Below are positions 58,901-64,000 of a stretch of 64,000 nucleotides of DNA, piece by piece. Position 1 is the first letter of the stretch. Every line of letters starts with the position of its first letter. Made by a program: the position numbers and the translations under genes. Where the stretch lies: NCBI GenBank assembly GCA_009746045.1, contig RPFO01001200.1, forward strand, positions 1 through 64,000. Direction: 5' to 3'. The notes below the pieces were generated by a model. It saw only the letters and a program-made list of their open reading frames with translations, searched no databases and was not told where the DNA came from. The DNA comes from Mesostigma viride. Its lineage: Eukaryota > Streptophyta > Mesostigmatophyceae > Mesostigmatales > Mesostigmataceae.

Positions 58901-61900
58901 AGCCGGAAACGAGCGTTTGTACCGATTCGAAAGTCTTTCGTTGCGAGATTGTGACGGATTAGGAGAGGTGAGGTCTTCAAAGTCTTCGGCGCGCCGTTGA
59001 TCCACAATTTAAACAGCGAGTTATTCGTTGACGAGTCGGATGTCCGGCTTACAACAATGTTGTAAGTTGTGGAAACCAAAAACGAGTAGTCGTCCGAAGT
59101 AGCGACTTGATTCGTATCGTCGCACACTAGAAGTTTTCCCGTAGAGTCGACAAGCAGGTAGTGACATGCAGTCCCCGTCCCCGGCTGGCCGTATGACCAG
59201 ATGCATGTGTAAGGGTGCGAGGTACTAAGAAGCGTAAAGTCCACGGCAACCGTGAACACAGACGACGAGAACTCGGTCCCGAGAGTAACAGTTGCGAATT
59301 TTGAATTCCCGCCAAGATCTTCAGGGATCGCAAGTGATCCAGATGCGGCGCTAGTGGTCTGCGAAAGAGTCAGTGCGCTGCCGGTTGCCGAACCCGTGTT
59401 TGCGCCGTTGAAAGCATCAAAACTCCATCGCCCGATAGGGCTTATTTGAATACCGGGAGTTCCCAGTCCGAGCATCGAGTTCACCATCGACTGTGTGAAC
59501 GCCGTGTTGAAGTAACGAATGTTGTCCCAACGACAAGGGTGGCAAGAACTATATCTTGCGTTGGTACCGAGGCGAAACACTTTGTTCGTGATATCAGAAT
59601 ACTTGATCGTCTGAAACCCGTACGTCGTAGATCCTGTGTTCAGCGTCTTCTGCACCCCGTCAACCCAAAGTCGAATGAGAGTGTTGTTGTTGGTTGCGTC
59701 CGAGGTTCTCGACACGGTAACATTGTACCATCTTCCGGTGACAAACTTAAATGTGTCCGTGGTGTACGCCATCGCGTTGCCTGAACCGATTTCAAGCCTG
59801 CCTTCTTGTCCAGTGCTCCCGTTTACGTAACAAAAGTGACCGTTTCCAGAACCCGTGACGTCTCCATACGCCCAAATAGTCGTCTGGTTTGCGCCTGAAA
59901 GGCTGTCAAAGTATATGTCTGTGGATATTGTAAAGGCGTTCAAACCCGCTTGAAATCCCGACCCCAGTGTCACTTGAGCGTAATGAGTGTTTAAACCGGT
60001 GTCAATATCGGTTTTCAGCTGCCCTGCCGCCCCTGCGGTGTTTGTGCTCATGTTCGTGATCGCAAGCGCTTCCGTCTGCGTCCCAGAATTTGCACCTGAT
60101 AACGCGTTGAAGTTCCATTGACCCACGACAGTAGCGGGCATGGTAGCCTGAGGATAAACGCCGTTAGACAAGTCCACGATTTCCTGTGCCGTTAATTCGC
60201 GATCAAAGATGCGAACACTATCCCACGCTGCGTTCAGAGCGACTCGGCTGACATCGAACTGGCCGATAGTCAAGTTCGGACTTGAGCTCGTCTGAGACGG
60301 AACGTTTACAGTGTTGTTAAGAGAATACTTGACGCCGTTGATCCAAAGAAAGTAGCGAAGGGACGTGCTAGCCGCCCCTGCTACGTGCGTGAAGATCATC
60401 CGGTAGGTCGTGCTCGTTGCGAACGTCTGCTGGCTTTGGAAAGAAGCGACGCCGCTTCCATTTGTCCCGTTGGAAAGAACGGCCCACGTATTCGTGCCGT
60501 TTGGGGAGTATACATAAACCCACGAAGTTCCGTCTCCGTACCTAAAGATCTCAGGGCTTCCGCTTGTAGAAGGAGTCTTAAACGTGACGGAGATCGTCCA
60601 TGTTGAACCAAGGTTTGGAAGACCCGAGGCGTAACTAGCTTGGTAGTAGTTTTGCGTCGTGGTGGACGTCGTTAGCACCAGCTGATTGTTCGAGTAGATC
60701 ATGCCTGTCCCGAACTGCACCATCGCATTAGATGAAGAGTTTGTCCCACTGCTTGCGAGTGACCCGTTGTGAACGAGTAATGAGATAAAGACTGTTCTGT
60801 ACCCACACCACCTGTGACTTCCTGAGTCGAAAAGGCCTGGTTATAGAAAGATATATTGTCCCACACAGCAGAACTGGTTGTCGAGAACCTTGCGTTCGTC
60901 CCGAGTCGCAGTGTTTTGACGCTCAGTTTTCCAATGCCAGTGTCTGTCCGTTTTAAAGTTTTCTGAGTTCCGTCGATCCACAACCTGAACAATGCGTTGT
61001 TGGAGGTCGCGTCAGTGGTACGAGATACAGCGATTGCATACTTTCGGTTGGCCGAAAGTGTCACGTCGTCTGTACAGGCCACAGTTGCTGAACTGGTCGA
61101 GAGTAGCAACTTGCCAGTGTTGTCGATAGCGAGGTACACACACGGTGTGCCGATGTTCGGATCACCGTATGCCCATATAACCGTATATTGCGTAACGGAT
61201 GTCACCGTTAACTCCGTGTAGATGCTGAATGCCGAGAGTCCCCCGTTGAAGTCGTTACCAAGACTCGCCATCGCATACGAAGCGTTCCCGCCCGCGTCCT
61301 CGGCTAGCGTGAGGGCGTTCGAAGTAGGAGATACGCCGGGGGCAAATGTAAGAGAGTACCCTGACGCGGTTCCCGTATTTGCTCCTGTCGCAGAATCAAA
61401 CTTCCACAAGCCCGGGGTGGGAGGGTCGACGTAGATGTTGTGTACCGATCAACTTGCAATTGGTTAAGTTGAGAGTTGAAGAACGCAACGTTGTCCCACT
61501 TTGCCGCGCTTCCAAACTTGAAGCATCGTTTGTACCCAATCGAAGTTTCTTCGACGTGATGTTGAGTTGGGTAACTGTCTCATTGGTTGCTAGAAGTTTA
61601 GGCACTCCGTTGATCCAGACAGTGAAAAGAGAGTTGTTGTTACTTGCATCCGTTGAACGCGACAAGATGATATTTGTCAACGTGTTTGTCGCGAGCTGGT
61701 AGTCCATTATTGGGACCTTTGCCGTGTGAGTTGCGAGCTCAATCGCTCCTGACGAATGAGCGAGCAGGAAGTAACAGGGAGAGGATCCGGAAGGATCTCC
61801 GTATGCCCAAATGACTGTGTACGGCTGGGAATTCCCCACAAGCGCAAAGTCATGCATTGTGAACGAAGAGAGGCCAGAATTGAACTCAGGGCCCAAAACA

Positions 61901-64000
61901 ACCTCGCGTAGGTATAGTTGCCCCCAGCGTCTTCTTGAAGAGACAGAAGAGCGCCAGATGGGGAAACGCCGTTAGAAAACGTCATCACGGCCGATTGATA
62001 TTCGCCCGTGTTTGAACCGTCGTTCGCGTTGAAACTCCAAAACCCGCTTGGGGTAGGAGGAGCGTTAGTGACCGCGCCGTTCACAAACGAAATAGCGTGC
62101 CCTGATGTTTTTTGGAAAGAATCATCCATGTACGCAACTAATGCCGATCCTTTATTGGATCCCAAGTCGACCTCGACGAGTTCTCGAAAGGCTCCCGAGT
62201 ACACATCTGCATCGCGACGAAAATAGATATCGTCGATTGAAGAACCGTCTGGTGCATAGATGATGGAATGAGTGTCAGTAGAGTCACCAGCCGCTTTTGT
62301 AAGAGGAGAATCGCCCGTCCCTGTGACGGGTGTCATAAGATTGGTTTCGTCGACAGAAGGAACGATATACCCCTTTTCTGTTTGCTCGTGAGCAAACGTG
62401 AGAGGAGTGCGAATTCGCTTCACAGTCGACTCTTCAACTCCAATTTTAAGAATGGCGAGGTTAGTGAATTTAAATCCCGATAGATATCTCGCGTTCGTCG
62501 GAGAATACGTAGCGAAGTAGAAGTCTGCATCGTCGACGAATGACACGGGTCGCAGGAGTGACTGTACCAACAATCCGTTGCAATACAACGACCACGTGTC
62601 TGAGATCCGAGTCAAGCATACGCGATTCCAAGCGTCTAAACGCAGATAGGATTCGGAAAAGGATGCGTTAGTAGTGAGGCCGTCGATTGTGAGATGAACG
62701 CCAGTGTCAACAGAGAAGGACACGGATCCTCCTGACGTTGGCGGAAAACACCCATAGCTGAAGATGCCGACTCCAGGAATGGGAATCGATGCAGGGAAGA
62801 ACACATCCAGCAAAATGGTCATGTCGGTCGTGGAAGGAAACCCCTTTCCTCCGATCGCGGCTTTGAACCCTTCCGAGTCTGCGCTTTGAGGATGGTAAGA
62901 GATGACTCTGTCGCTGATCGAGAAATCGTCTGTGCTAGAAGCCGTTGACATCTTCATCTCTACGCCGGATACACGATCGAACGGGCGATTTCCGTCAAAA
63001 TCCCAAAACGACTTAACAGATTCGTACGGAATTCCCTCCAGATCTCCTCCCTTCGTGTACACTTCGATTGGCTTCAGGTCGCTAAAGTTCCCTCGAGAAT
63101 CCTTTGCGGCCAAGTACACGGAGTACGGCCGCCCTTCTAAAAGACCCGGGAAAACAAACTCGTTTGACATTACTGCATCGTTCCCTTGCATCGTGTCTGT
63201 TTTTCTCGACAAGAAACCTTCAGGAGAGGTTTCATTGCCAATAAGAGAGCTCGCAAGGATGTCGGACCTCCTGCCCTGGTAAGCGTGAGCGGCAACAACA
63301 AGGTTGTTCTGTTCTGGGTCGACGAAGTCGTGGCGAACAGAAATGGAGGAGTCAGAGACGGTTGTTGCAGCCGGCTCGGGGTTGGAAGTCGGTGGAGAAA
63401 GATCCGATTCGAGGTCGGTCTTGGTACCAGAAAGAACAATGTTGATTGAAGAGACGGTGTCGGTGACAGTGCCTGAAATAGTAAGTCTCACGCGGACGCT
63501 GTAAGGCTTGTTCTTCGCAAGATCGATCTTCTTGTGATTGGGAAGCGCAATGTTTGAAACCAAAGACCAGCTTCCATTCCACGACATCGCGATCTGGCCT
63601 GTAGTAACAATTCTCGAGACCTCGCGTGCGTGGGAAACCGTCTCCGCCGCTATGTCGCACACTTCCACTTCGACAGCCGCCGTGGTCTGAACCGGCGGGG
63701 CAGGAGCGGGAACACCTTGTACGGTCACCCAAATGGAGTCTATGAATAGATCGGTTTCCGGCTTAAACGCGTATTTTGGAGCTACGTCAGGGTTTGCGAG
63801 GAATCCGCTGATGCACGTGTCGAGGAAGGCTCCCGAAAGCACTTCCGCTCGTGTGATCGAACGCGAGAATGCAGACGATCGAAATTGTCCGCGTTCAGTG
63901 ACGGAATCTGACACCCATTTGTTTTGAAACGCGTCGTAGACGAGTCCCATGCCATCCGCTGCACCTGTCGTGTCAACATTCAAAAGAGTCGCGAGCGTCT
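55953..64000 (-). pseudogene. Giant LamG/SPRY fibre-like gene, broken, runs off the right edge
   Basis: More than 8 kb of related coding sequence on the minus strand. Order from N to C: a fibre-type head (GMGLVYDAFQNKWVSD) and fibronectin-like domain at about 62.9-64.0 kb; a LamG-like domain at about 62.1-63.0; a run of five to seven units of about 200 residues, each with GANTG, IWAYG, SRTSDSTNNNSLFKLWINGV, LGTNARF and WDNVRFFN, at about 57.8-62.0, which are concanavalin/LamG-type sugar-binding folds; another LamG plus a SPRY-like domain (KIWIGRNGTWDNSGNP) at about 56.6-57.6; and a C-terminal module at about 56.0-56.5. It looks broken about six or seven times. The 5' end lies outside the window. 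Confidence 0.75.

Overview
The window looks like the end of a large eukaryotic DNA virus (Nucleocytoviricota-like) lying next to DNA of another character, most simply an endogenised giant-virus copy in a eukaryotic host. No capsid, DNA polymerase or packaging ATPase gene is in view, so the lineage stays open. The case rests on a poxvirus-type D6/D11-like helicase, clusters of small single-membrane-span proteins, LamG and PAN-domain virion-type proteins, a ribonucleotide reductase and zinc-knuckle and KilA-N families. Host context is suggested by a left flank without viral motifs, by a DNA transposon with CACTA-type ends and SINE-like debris inside a viral gene, and by apparent decay of several long genes.

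Layout. (1) 1-3123: flank with no confident gene, old repeat pieces and simple repeats. (2) 3124-16578: a huge spacerless palindrome with two 6.7 kb arms meeting at 9849/9850. Each arm carries four genes (A to D): a Q/A-rich coiled protein, an F-box-like protein, a Cys-rich zinc protein and a RING/TRAF-type zinc-finger protein with a spliceosomal-type intron. This looks like a viral telomere or concatemer junction. (3) 16579-27800: the unique continuation of the terminal region, with two duplicated micro membrane proteins, zinc-ribbon protein E, unknowns F and G, a 1.3 kb inverted repeat built around a tandem array, and zinc protein H split by a 3.28 kb transposon. (4) 27800-64000: a core-like segment with an oxygenase, a KilA-N protein, three zinc-knuckle loci, three long acidic proteins sharing an N-terminal HGPG motif, many small membrane proteins, the helicase, a PAN/Ser-Thr-rich surface protein, a B12-type ribonucleotide reductase and an enormous LamG/SPRY fibre-like gene that runs off the right edge.

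Two regulatory regimes are visible. Terminal genes have eukaryote-like TATA boxes 75-140 bases before the ATG, and their intergenic regions are packed with CCACGGG/CCCGTGG, GGTTAC and GGACTTG motifs. These nearly vanish beyond about 27.7 kb. Core genes are tightly packed and often have TATAAATG or AATAAAGA directly at the start codon, as in late promoters of related viruses. The terminal set (RING, F-box, zinc ribbons) suggests host-interaction or ubiquitin functions. The core set suggests virion building and nucleotide supply.

Several genes look broken about once or twice and the fibre gene about six or seven times. This could be decay or raw long-read error. The arms differ by only a handful of small changes, so the duplication is young or homogenised.
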